DNA of 64,000 nucleotides, from positions 434,001-498,000 of the forward strand of contig NZ_JARGES010000018.1 in assembly GCF_029210365.1 (NCBI RefSeq). The letters are read 5' to 3'. The notes beneath the pieces are model-generated. The model worked only from the letters and a program-made list of their open reading frames with translations. It had not been told where the DNA came from and ran no database searches. The DNA is from Mesorhizobium sp. YIM 152430 (GTDB lineage: Bacteria; Pseudomonadota; Alphaproteobacteria; Rhizobiales; Rhizobiaceae). Below, in pieces: positions 26,111 to 33,912 of the stretch. The first letter of the stretch is position 1; every line of letters begins with the position of its first letter. The translations under genes and the position numbers were made by a program.

Positions 26111-27112
26111 TCAGATGCGGCCTTCCTCGACACCGTGGCACGCCGTTTCGCCCTCACCGTTCCACAGGAGCTGCGGAATTTCCATCCTGCATCTTTCGTT
26201 TGCGAACGGGCAGCGCGGATGGAAGGCGCAGCCGGGCGGCGGGTTGATCGGGTTCGGAATCTCGCCCTCGACCTTCTTGCGCTTGCGGCCGGTCATCTCG
26301 AGGTCCGGCACGGCGTCGAGCAGCATCCGGGTATAGGGATGGCGCGGCTTGGCGAAAAGCGTCTTGGAATCGGCGACCTCGGCGAGGCGGCCGAGATAGA
26401 GGACGCCGATGCGGTTCGCCATGTGGCGCACGACCGAAAGGTCGTGACTGATGAACAGGAAGGTCAGGCCGAACTCGTCCTGCAAGTCCTTCATCAGATT
26501 GAGGATCTGCGCCTGAACCGAGACGTCGAGCGCCGAGGTCGGCTCGTCGCAGACGATGAAGTCGGGACGGGCGGCAAGGGCGCGGGCGATCGCGACGCGC
26601 TGGCGCTGGCCCCCGGAGAACTCGTGCGGGAACTTGACGCCGTCCTCCGGCGAGAGGCCGACCAAAGTCAGCAATTCGCCGACACGCTTGCGCCGCTGAA
26701 GCGACGACAGCCCGCCCTCGAACACTTTCAGCGGCTCGCCGATGATGTCGGTCACGCGCCAGCGCGGATTGAGGCTGGCGAACGGGTCCTGGAAGATCAT
26801 CTGGAAGCGGCGGCGCAGACGTCGCGCCTCGCCGCCCTTCAGCCCCTTCTTCAGCGACTTGCCGTCGAAATGGATGTCCCCTTCCGACGGGTCGAGCAGG
26901 CCGACGATCAGTCGGGCGATGGTGGACTTGCCCGAGCCGGATTCGCCGACGAGCGCGAGCGTCTCGCCCTTGTTGATCCGAAAGGTGACGTCGTCGACGG
27001 CGCGCACATAGGCTTTTTCGGATCGTTCGATGACGCGGTTCAGCCACGGCTTCGATACGTCGAACCGACGCGAGAGGTGATTGACTTCAACGAGAGGGGT
27101 CGGGGTCGTCAT
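26111..27112 (-). CDS. Dipeptide/oligopeptide ABC transporter ATPase, DppF/OppF type
   Basis: A 333-residue ATP-binding subunit. Walker A is GESGSGKST, signature FSGGQRQRVAIARALA, Walker B FIVCDEPTSALD, and the oligopeptide C-terminal Fe-S-like motif GCAFHPRCPFANERC is intact. It energises the permeases encoded upstream. ATG at 27112 overlaps the preceding ATPase stop (ATGA). A longer open frame that continues upstream is a shadow of the neighbouring gene. Last gene of the operon. Confidence 0.94.
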   Translation of the reverse strand: MTTPTPLVEVNHLSRRFDVSKPWLNRVIERSEKAYVRAVDDVTFRINKGETLALVGESGSGKSTIARLIVGLLDPSEGDIHFDGKSLKKGLKGGEARRLRRRFQMIFQDPFASLNPRWRVTDIIGEPLKVFEGGLSSLQRRKRVGELLTLVGLSPEDGVKFPHEFSGGQRQRVAIARALAARPDFIVCDEPTSALDVSVQAQILNLMKDLQDEFGLTFLFISHDLSVVRHMANRIGVLYLGRLAEVADSKTLFAKPRHPYTRMLLDAVPDLEMTGRKRKKVEGEIPNPINPPPGCAFHPRCPFANERCRMEIPQLLWNGEGETACHGVEEGRI

Positions 27113-28086
27113 GCGGCTTGCTCCTCGGGCGCATGTAGCCAGCAGGCAACGCGGCGGGAGCCCGAAGCGATCGGCTCGGGACGCTCGACGAAGCAGCGGT
27201 CGAAAGCGTGCGGGCAGCGGGGGTTGAAGGCGCAGCCCTTCGGGATTGCCGACAGGCGCGGCATCGAACCTGGGATCTGCGTCAGGCGGTCGGAGTTGGT
27301 GGCGAGTGTCGGGATCGAGCCCATCAGGCCGGCCGTGTAGGGGTGCTTGGCGTCGGTGATGACGTCGCGTACCGGCCCGATCTCCGCGATGCGTCCGGCA
27401 TACATGACCGCCACGCGGTCGGCCGTCTCGGCGATGACGCCCATGTCGTGGGTGATCAGCATGATCGCCGCGCCATACTCGGCGCACATGTTCTTCATCA
27501 CGTCGATGATCTGCGCCTGCACCGACACGTCGAGCGCGGTGGTCGGCTCGTCGGCGATGACCAGCGCCGGGTCCGCGCACAGCGCGAGGGCGATCACGAC
27601 GCGCTGGCGCATACCGCCCGAGAACTGATGCGGATAGTCGTCGATGCGCCGGTCGGCAGCAGGGATTCCGACATCGTCGAGAAGCCTGATTGCGCGCTTG
27701 CGCGCATCGGCTTCGGACAGGGGCATATGGGTGCGGATCGTCTCGATGAGCTGTTCGGCGACGGTATAGAGCGGGTTGAGCGAGGTCAGCGGATCCTGGA
27801 AGACCATGCCGATCCGCTTGCCGCGATAGCGCCTGATCTGCTCGGGGCCGAGATTGTCGATGCGTTCGCCCTGGAGCAGGATTTCGCCGCCCGAGATGCG
27901 GCCGGGCGGCTCGATCAGGCCGATCACGGCCGAACCGGTCATCGACTTGCCCGCGCCGGATTCGCCGACCACGCCCAGCACTTCACCCGGCATGATGTCG
28001 AAGGAGATGTTGTCGACCGCGGTCAGGATCCCGCGGCGCGTGGGAAACTGGACGGTCAGGTTCTTGACGGAAAGGACGGGTTGCAT
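27109..28086 (-). CDS. Dipeptide/oligopeptide ABC transporter ATPase, DppD/OppD type
   Basis: A 325-residue ATP-binding subunit with Walker A GESGAGKSM, signature FSGGMRQRVVIALAL, Walker B LVIADEPTTALD, and the C-terminal cysteine motif GCAFNPRCPHAFDRC. It pairs with the DppF-type ATPase. A 4-bp gap separates it from the DppC-type permease. The domain order and length are typical. Confidence 0.95.
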   Translation of the reverse strand: MQPVLSVKNLTVQFPTRRGILTAVDNISFDIMPGEVLGVVGESGAGKSMTGSAVIGLIEPPGRISGGEILLQGERIDNLGPEQIRRYRGKRIGMVFQDPLTSLNPLYTVAEQLIETIRTHMPLSEADARKRAIRLLDDVGIPAADRRIDDYPHQFSGGMRQRVVIALALCADPALVIADEPTTALDVSVQAQIIDVMKNMCAEYGAAIMLITHDMGVIAETADRVAVMYAGRIAEIGPVRDVITDAKHPYTAGLMGSIPTLATNSDRLTQIPGSMPRLSAIPKGCAFNPRCPHAFDRCFVERPEPIASGSRRVACWLHAPEEQAA

Positions 28087-28090
28087 ACGC

Positions 28091-29071
28091 CTACCTCAGT
28101 CGCGGGTTGAGCGCGTCGCGCAGCCAGTCGCCCAGAAGGTTGACCGAAAGCGCAAGCAGGATGAGCGTCAGGGCGGGGAAGAACAGGATCCACCATTCGC
28201 CCGAGAACAGATATTGCTGGCCGATGCGGATCAGCGTCCCGAGCGAGGGCTGCGTTGGCGGAACGCCGACGCCCAGGAACGACAGCGTCGCCTCCTCGAT
28301 GATGGCGAGCGCAAGCCCGATCGTCGCGATGACCAGCACCGGTCCCATCACGTTCGGCAGGACGTGGCGGGCGAGGATCAGGACCGGATGGACGCCCATG
28401 ATGCGCGCCGCAGACACGTAGTCCTTCTGCCGCTCCACCATCGTCGCGCCGCGCACGGTACGGGCGAACTGCGCCCAGTTGGCAAGGCCGATGGCGATGA
28501 TCAGCACGTAGACCGCCATGCTCTCCTGCTGCGAGGGCGGAATGATGCCGCGCGCGATGCCAAAGATCAAAAGCGCAATCAGGATCGCCGGGAACGAAAG
28601 CTGGATGTCGGTCACGCGCATGATGATCGCGTCCGTCGTCCCGCCCTGATAGCCGGCGATGAGGCCGAGCGAGATGCCCAGCGCCATGGCGAAGAGCGTC
28701 GCGGAAAAGCCGACGAAGAGCGAGATGCGCGAGCCGTAGAGGATCGTCGAGAAGACGTCGCGGCCCTGATTGTCGGTTCCGAGCAGGTAGTAGTTGCCCA
28801 TCCGGCTCTCCGAGAAGGGCGGCGTGAAGCCGTCCATCAGGTTGAGCGAGGCCGGATTGAACGGATTGTAGGGCGCGATCCACGGCGCCAGCAACGCCGC
28901 GCCGACGATGATGACGACGACGATCGATGCGATGATCGTCACCGGCGAACGACGGTAGGAGTAGAAGATGTCCGAGTCCCAGGCGCGGTAGAGGCGGCTC
29001 GGGGGCTTCGGCGGCAGGATCGGCTCGCCGTCGCCGGCGGCCATGAGTTTGGGATCTGGAAGCGTGGTCAT
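28091..29071 (-). CDS. Dipeptide/oligopeptide ABC transporter permease, DppC/OppC type
   Basis: A 326-residue inner-membrane permease. After a ~45-residue cytoplasmic N-terminus it has the first membrane span, then the periplasmic YNPFNPASLNLMDGFTPPFS region and HLLGTD-like YYLLGTDNQGRDVFSTILYG, which is a DppC hallmark. The EAA loop (RIMGVHPVLILARHVLPNVM) contacts the ATPases. It sits in the usual B-C-D-F order with 4-bp gaps on each side. Confidence 0.95.
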   Translation of the reverse strand: MTTLPDPKLMAAGDGEPILPPKPPSRLYRAWDSDIFYSYRRSPVTIIASIVVVIIVGAALLAPWIAPYNPFNPASLNLMDGFTPPFSESRMGNYYLLGTDNQGRDVFSTILYGSRISLFVGFSATLFAMALGISLGLIAGYQGGTTDAIIMRVTDIQLSFPAILIALLIFGIARGIIPPSQQESMAVYVLIIAIGLANWAQFARTVRGATMVERQKDYVSAARIMGVHPVLILARHVLPNVMGPVLVIATIGLALAIIEEATLSFLGVGVPPTQPSLGTLIRIGQQYLFSGEWWILFFPALTLILLALSVNLLGDWLRDALNPRLR

Positions 29072-29075
29072 GCGA

Positions 29076-30053
29076 TCACCGTTTGCCAGTGCCGACGCGC
29101 AGGCGCGGATCGACCGTGTAGTAGAGGATGTCGACGATCAGGTTGATCACGACGAAGACGAAGGCGATGAACATCAGGTACGCCGCCATGACCGGCACGT
29201 CGACGACCTGCACCGACTGGATGAAGAGCGAGCCGACGCCTGGCCACTGGAACACCGTCTCGGTGACGATCGCAAACGCGATGACCGAGCCGAGTTGCAG
29301 GCCGGTGATGGTGATCACCGGGACCAGGGTGTTCTTCAGCGCGTGGCCAAAATTGATCGCCCGGTTCGAAAGGCCGCGCGCCTTGGCGAAACGGATGTAA
29401 TCCGCGCGCAGCACTTCCAGCATCTCGGCGCGCACGAGGCGCATGATCAGCGTCAACTGGAAGAGGGACAGCGTGATAGCCGGCAAGATGAGCGATCTGA
29501 GCCCGCTTTCAGTCAAGAGCCCTGTCCGCCACCCCCCGACCATCACGGTCGTCCCTCGTCCGAAGGATGGCAGCCAGCCAAGCTCCACCGCGAAGATGTA
29601 GATCAGGCCGATGCCGATCAGGAAGGTCGGCAGCGAGACGCCGGCCAGCGACAGCGTCATCACGACGGAAGTGACCGGCGATTTGGGCTTCAGCGCCGTA
29701 TAGACCCCGAAGAACAGGCCGAACACCAGCGCGATCGTGGCCGACGCGAAGGCCAGTTCTATCGTCGCCGGTAGACGCTCCATGATGAGCCGCGTGACCG
29801 GCTCCTGGAGCCGGTAGGAGATGCCGAAATTGCCCTGGATTGCATTGCCGACGAAGGTCGCGAACTGGATATAGAAGGGATCGTTCAGACCGAGGCGCTC
29901 GCGCATCGCTTCGCGGTCCGCGAGCCTGGTATCCTGGCCCACCATGGAATCGATTGGATCGCCCACATAGCGGAAGACGAGGAATGCCACGAGCGAAACC
30001 GCCAGCATCACGATGATCGATTGCAGCAGGCGCCTTATGACAAAGGCTGTCAT
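29076..30053 (-). CDS. Dipeptide/oligopeptide ABC transporter permease, DppB/OppB type
   Basis: A 325-residue permease: VIRRLLQSIIVMLAVSLVAF is the first span, followed by DPIDSMVG and LGLNDPFYIQF, and the ATPase-contact loop KARGLSNRAINFGHALKNTL. ATG at 30053 has GGAG 9 nt upstream and gives the standard DppB N-terminus; an in-frame ATG 51 codons earlier would add a non-conserved, polar stretch and is rejected. It forms the channel with the DppC-type protein. Confidence 0.94.
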   Translation of the reverse strand: MTAFVIRRLLQSIIVMLAVSLVAFLVFRYVGDPIDSMVGQDTRLADREAMRERLGLNDPFYIQFATFVGNAIQGNFGISYRLQEPVTRLIMERLPATIELAFASATIALVFGLFFGVYTALKPKSPVTSVVMTLSLAGVSLPTFLIGIGLIYIFAVELGWLPSFGRGTTVMVGGWRTGLLTESGLRSLILPAITLSLFQLTLIMRLVRAEMLEVLRADYIRFAKARGLSNRAINFGHALKNTLVPVITITGLQLGSVIAFAIVTETVFQWPGVGSLFIQSVQVVDVPVMAAYLMFIAFVFVVINLIVDILYYTVDPRLRVGTGKR

Positions 30054-30233
30054 GTTGTTTGTCTCCGGAACGAGAGCGCGTCGAATTGTCGACGCTTGAG
30101 GCTCCCGGTTTGTCGGTACGGGTGCTGACGGCACATGCGCTTGAGGCCGCGAGATAGGCACGCAACCGGCATCGGCGCCGCGAAAGGCGCTCTTTTGGCG
30201 AGTCACACCGCCACAATCAAGCCCATAATGCTA

Positions 30234-30263
30234 GCCCGCCGCGCAATTGCTTGCACGGCGGGC
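30234..30263 (-). other. Intercistronic hairpin between the peptide-binding protein gene and its permease genes
   Basis: GCCCGCCG (30234-30241) pairs with CGGCGGGC (30256-30263); the loop contains the palindrome GCAATTGC. No T-run follows in the minus direction. Its position between the binding-protein gene and the first permease gene parallels the hairpin at 1456-1484 and suggests differential expression. Confidence 0.6.
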
Positions 30264-30288
30264 GAGGCTTTTAGGAATGTTGCGCGGA

Positions 30289-31866
30289 TTACTCGCCGAT
30301 CGTCACATTCGACATGTTCGGCTGGTTCTCCGGATGCACGTCGATGGTGAAATTCGACTTCGTCGCGTAGGCGAGCACCTGGTTGTGGATCGGCAGGAGG
30401 ACGCGGTCTTCCTGGATCGTCGCCCAGATTTCGGCGATCGTCGCGTCGCGGGCCTCGAGGTCCGTCTGCGTGCCGAGCGACTCGATCTTCGCGTCGAGTT
30501 CGGCGTTGGAATAGCCGGACGGATTGTAGGCGCCGTAATTGCCTTCCTTCGTGTGGATCAGATCGTTGAAGATATAAGCCGAATCGAAGGTGGGGACGCC
30601 CCAGCCGAGGAGGTAGAAGTCGGTGTCGCCGTTGGTGATGAGCGGCGAATGCTGCGCGACCGGGCGCGAGGCCAGCGTCGCGCGAATGCCGATCTGGCCG
30701 AGCATACCGACGACCGCCTGGCTGATCGCCTCGTCATTGACGTAGCGGTTGTTCGGCGTGTCGAGCGTGACGGTGAAGCCGTCTCCATAGCCGGCCTCTT
30801 CCATCAGCGCGCGGGCGCGCTCGAGATCCGGCGCCGGGTAGGCGTCGAGTTCTTCGGTCCAGCCATTGACGAAGGGCGGGGTCGCAACGCCGGTCGGAAC
30901 CGAATTGCCACGCATGACGACTTCCTTGATCGCGTCGCGATCAATGGAAAGATGCATGGCCTCGAGCACCTTCGGATCGGAGAAGGGGTTCTTGTCCGTC
31001 ACGTCCGAGCTTGCCAGTGGCTCTTCGGTGAGACGATAGCCGAAATAGATGATGCGATTTTCGGGGCCGGTCGCGACCTTGATGCCGTCGGTCGACGACA
31101 GCCGCTCGATGTCCTGCACCGGCACGTCCTGCACGAAGTCGACTTCGCCCGACAGAAGCGCTGCAACGCGGGTCGCGGCATCCGAGATCGGCGTGTAGAT
31201 GATCTCGGTGACGGCCGGCTCGGTCTCGGCCCAGTGATCGGGGTTCACTTCGAGAACCGAACGCACGCCAACTTCTCGCGAGACGAGCTTGTAGGGGCCG
31301 GTGCCGTTGGTGTTGCGCACGGCGTAATTGTCTTCGCCGCCGGCATAGTCCTGAACCTCGACGACGTCGTTGGTCTCTGCCCAGGTCTTGTCCATCATGA
31401 AGGTGTTGGTCAGATTGTTCGGGTAGAGCGGGCTCGGACCCTTCAGCTTGACCTCGACCGTGTAGTCGTCGACGGCGGTCACGCTTTCCACATCTGCGTG
31501 GAGCTGGCGCATGTTCGAACGTTCCGAACGCGCGCGGTCGAGCGAGAAGACGACGTCTTCGGCGTTGAATTCGGCACCGTCATGGAAGGTGACGCCTTCG
31601 CGCAGCGTGAAGACCCAGGTCGTGTCGTCGCCTTCCTTGATCGCCCATTCGGTGGCCAGGCGTGGGATCAGCGTGCCTTCGGTGTCGCGCCAGACGAGCG
31701 TCTCGTAGATGTGGTGGGCGAAGGTGTGGGTCGTGCCTTCGTTCTGCGAGTGCGGGTCCAGCGTCAGCGCGTCGGCGCCGCGTGCCCAGCGGATCGTTTC
31801 GGCCGACGCCGGCATTGCCGTCGCGGCCAGGGCCAGAACGCTGGCCGTCAAGAGAAGTTTACGCAT
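30289..31866 (-). CDS. Peptide/nickel-type ABC transporter substrate-binding protein (SBP_bac_5)
   Basis: A 525-residue periplasmic protein with a signal peptide (MRKLLLTASVLALAATAMPA, cleavage after PASA). The mature part is the SBP_bac_5 fold: IRWARGADALTLDPHSQNEG, THTFAHHIYETLVWRD, and GVTFHDGAEFNAEDVVFSLD. It supplies peptides or a similar ligand to the importer downstream. ATG at 31866 has GGGAG 5 nt upstream; four upstream codons are less likely. It is first in the operon and separated by a hairpin from the permease genes, as expected for a binding protein needed in excess. Confidence 0.94.
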   Translation of the reverse strand: MRKLLLTASVLALAATAMPASAETIRWARGADALTLDPHSQNEGTTHTFAHHIYETLVWRDTEGTLIPRLATEWAIKEGDDTTWVFTLREGVTFHDGAEFNAEDVVFSLDRARSERSNMRQLHADVESVTAVDDYTVEVKLKGPSPLYPNNLTNTFMMDKTWAETNDVVEVQDYAGGEDNYAVRNTNGTGPYKLVSREVGVRSVLEVNPDHWAETEPAVTEIIYTPISDAATRVAALLSGEVDFVQDVPVQDIERLSSTDGIKVATGPENRIIYFGYRLTEEPLASSDVTDKNPFSDPKVLEAMHLSIDRDAIKEVVMRGNSVPTGVATPPFVNGWTEELDAYPAPDLERARALMEEAGYGDGFTVTLDTPNNRYVNDEAISQAVVGMLGQIGIRATLASRPVAQHSPLITNGDTDFYLLGWGVPTFDSAYIFNDLIHTKEGNYGAYNPSGYSNAELDAKIESLGTQTDLEARDATIAEIWATIQEDRVLLPIHNQVLAYATKSNFTIDVHPENQPNMSNVTIGE

Positions 31867-32201
31867 GATTGCTCCCATGTTTTTCTTTTAGAGGTCCCCG
31901 CAGTGGCCTTTTCCCGCCTCCCGCGATTGGCGCGTACCATAAGAGAGCGTTTTCGATATGGGAAGCGGGCGAAAACGCTTTGATCACACAGCGTAAATGA
32001 CGTTGCGGAAATAATTTGCCAAAAGTCTAGATTGTTTTCAGGTGACATGAAGACGGCATGGCGACGAGAAATTCTCAGTAGAGAATGGCTGATCCGCTGC
32101 ATGTCCAACCTTACCAAAATGTCATGAAGCGGTTCACGTTGAGTTCATGTGGGAACCTTCATTCTGTTCAGGCGTCTTTGAGGACAAAAGGAGTTTGGAA
32201 G
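31867..32201. other. 335-bp divergent intergenic region
   Basis: This is AT-richer than the surroundings and separates the peptide-binding protein gene (minus) from the BA14K gene (plus). It must hold both promoters, but no confident -35/-10 pair can be assigned by eye. Near the BA14K end are TTCA-type repeats: TTCAC at 32133, TTCAT at 32144 (11 bp apart) and TTCAT at 32158. They could be a response-regulator site. No RNA gene or small coding region is supported. Confidence 0.5.
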
Positions 32202-32723
32202 ATGAGGAAAGTTCTTTCGATTATCTGCGCCACGACCATGGCATTCACTGGTGTCGCTGCAACGAGCGTGACTGCGAGCGCGTCGCCGGCCTTGATCCGC
32301 GCCGTTGATGCGGGTGCCGGCACGTCGAACGTCATCGATGTTCAGTACCGCCGTGACGACCGTCGCATCGATCGCCGTATCGATCGGCGTATCGACCGCC
32401 GCCAGAACCAGCGGGCGGCGCAACGGGGCTTCTATCGCCAGGGCAACTATCACTACTATAACGGCCATCGCGGTTACCGCGAGCGGCGTGCCGGCTACCG
32501 TCAGCATAACGGCTTCTGGTTCCCGGCTGCGGCCTTTGTTGCCGGCGCTATCGTCGGCGGTGCCGTGAGCCAGCCTTCGCGCACGGTCGTTGTCCAGCCT
32601 GGTCGCCTGTCGCAGGCGCATGTGGACTGGTGCTACAGCCAGTACCGTTCGTACCGCGCTTCGGACAACACGTTCCAGCCTTATAGCGGCCCGCGCCGGG
32701 CCTGCTCGTCGCCTTACAGCTAA
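32202..32723 (+). CDS. BA14K-family envelope protein with an Ile-Asp-Arg-Arg repeat
   Basis: A 173-residue exported protein. It starts with a signal peptide ([20 protein letters not shown], then SVTASA), then a low-complexity basic stretch with [14 protein letters not shown], a Tyr/His-rich segment ([20 protein letters not shown]), a short hydrophobic helix ([11 protein letters not shown]), and a C-terminal BA14K domain ([20 protein letters not shown]). The family is confined largely to Hyphomicrobiales; the Brucella member is an immunoreactive lectin-like protein. ATG at 32202 follows AAAAGGAG. It is monocistronic with its own terminator. Confidence 0.9.
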   Translation: MRKVLSIICATTMAFTGVAATSVTASASPALIRAVDAGAGTSNVIDVQYRRDDRRIDRRIDRRIDRRQNQRAAQRGFYRQGNYHYYNGHRGYRERRAGYRQHNGFWFPAAAFVAGAIVGGAVSQPSRTVVVQPGRLSQAHVDWCYSQYRSYRASDNTFQPYSGPRRACSSPYS

Positions 32724-32746
32724 GGCCATCGAGACGGCGGAGCTTG

Positions 32747-32772
32747 GGGGCGGTCTTCGGATCGCCCCTTTT
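32747..32772 (+). terminator. Intrinsic terminator of the BA14K gene
   Basis: GGGGCGGT (32747-32754) pairs with ATCGCCCC (32761-32768) across a CTTCGG loop, followed by TTTT. It is a stable UUCG-type hairpin, correctly placed 24 bp after the stop. Confidence 0.85.
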
Positions 32773-32780
32773 CCATGGCA

Positions 32781-33881
32781 TCAATTGGGGTGCGAATGCA
32801 GATACTCGCTCGGCGCGCATCCATAACGGCCCTTGAATGCACGGTTGAAATTCGAGATGTCGTTGAAGCCGGCGCCGAAGGCGATGTCGGTGATGGGAAG
32901 CGCAGCGCCACGCCGATTCCGTCGTAGGAGTTCGGCTGCAAGCGCGAGGCGCTTTTGCCGCAGGAGCCGGACGAAGCTCGTTCCCTGGTCGAGAAAATCA
33001 CGCTGCAACTGGCGCTCCGAAATGCCGATGCGCTGCGCCAGCCAGCCAAGCGACATGTCGGCGCGATGCAGGTTGCGCTCCATCAGAGAAACTGCGAGCG
33101 CGAAGCGATTTTCGCGGCTGCTCGCACGAGCGGCATCGATGCTGCCGTCCCCCGGCGTGAACGCCATGCGCGTCAGATCGTAAAGGAAGCGCGGATCGCC
33201 TCGCGTCCGCTGGCTTGCAAGTGCGGTTCGCCCCGCACTGAAAAAAGCCTGCATGGCCGCGTGCATCGGATGGGCGGCGCCGAGCTTGCGCCCGATGTCC
33301 AGCCGGTCGTCCGCCTCCAGCAGGAACGAGCCGCGCGGCATGTGGACCGAGATGAACTGCGCGTCCCGGCAGCCATAGCCGATTGAAGCCTCGCAGGTGG
33401 AATCGAGCAGGTAGAATTCGCCTGGATCGAGCGTTTCGTGCCGGCCGCGATGATCGATTCGCGAGTTGCCCTTCAATTGCAGCAGCAGAAAAATGTACTC
33501 GCTGTCGTCCTGCTGGATGCCCTTTCGCGTGCGGATGATCTGGTCGAGGTCGCAAGCGAAATCCGCCACATCGAGCCCGCAAAGGGAAAAGCTGCGCACA
33601 TAGCCGTTGACTTCGCGCTGCCGCGCGCCCGGCACCCCGTAATAATTGCCGCATGTGGTGCGCAATCGCGCATCCCACTCTTCGAAATGCACTCGGATCT
33701 CCTCCCAGATTTCCGCTGGGGAAGTGTAGCCGTGCAACGCCTCGATGCAAGCGCCGGCGATGGAACTTTCGTCGTGGGCCGCGCGGCAGGCGCTTTCCTT
33801 CGCTTTGGCGGAAAAATCCAAGCCAAGCGCGAATTGCGATTCTAGCTTGTGATCGGCGATGACGTTTTGGGAGGAGACCAT
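32781..33881 (-). CDS. AraC-family transcriptional regulator (AraC_binding_2 type)
   Basis: A 366-residue regulator. The N-terminal two-thirds is an AraC_binding_2 sensor (GNSRIDHRGRHETLDPGEFY, FISVHMPRGSFLL). The C-terminal ~100 residues form the AraC double helix-turn-helix (SLGWLAQRIGISERQLQRDF, ITDIAFGAGFNDISNFNRAF, KGRYGCAPSEYL). It is divergent from the PQQ alcohol dehydrogenase gene and likely regulates it. The start is uncertain: ATG at 33881 leaves only 31 bp between the two genes and has no good ribosome site; a TTG about 17 codons downstream is possible. Open frame further upstream is a shadow of the dehydrogenase gene. Confidence 0.85.
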   Translation of the reverse strand: MVSSQNVIADHKLESQFALGLDFSAKAKESACRAAHDESSIAGACIEALHGYTSPAEIWEEIRVHFEEWDARLRTTCGNYYGVPGARQREVNGYVRSFSLCGLDVADFACDLDQIIRTRKGIQQDDSEYIFLLLQLKGNSRIDHRGRHETLDPGEFYLLDSTCEASIGYGCRDAQFISVHMPRGSFLLEADDRLDIGRKLGAAHPMHAAMQAFFSAGRTALASQRTRGDPRFLYDLTRMAFTPGDGSIDAARASSRENRFALAVSLMERNLHRADMSLGWLAQRIGISERQLQRDFLDQGTSFVRLLRQKRLALAAELLRRNRRGAALPITDIAFGAGFNDISNFNRAFKGRYGCAPSEYLHSHPN

Positions 33882-33912
33882 CCGTCGCTCGCCGCAACGA
33901 CGGGAGGAGCAG

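Noticed and set aside
27113-27580. Possible N-terminal fusion on the DppF-type ATPase
   Set aside because: The extra 156 codons overlap the DppD-type gene in another frame and contain no conserved segment. The ATGA overlap at 27109-27112 gives the natural start.
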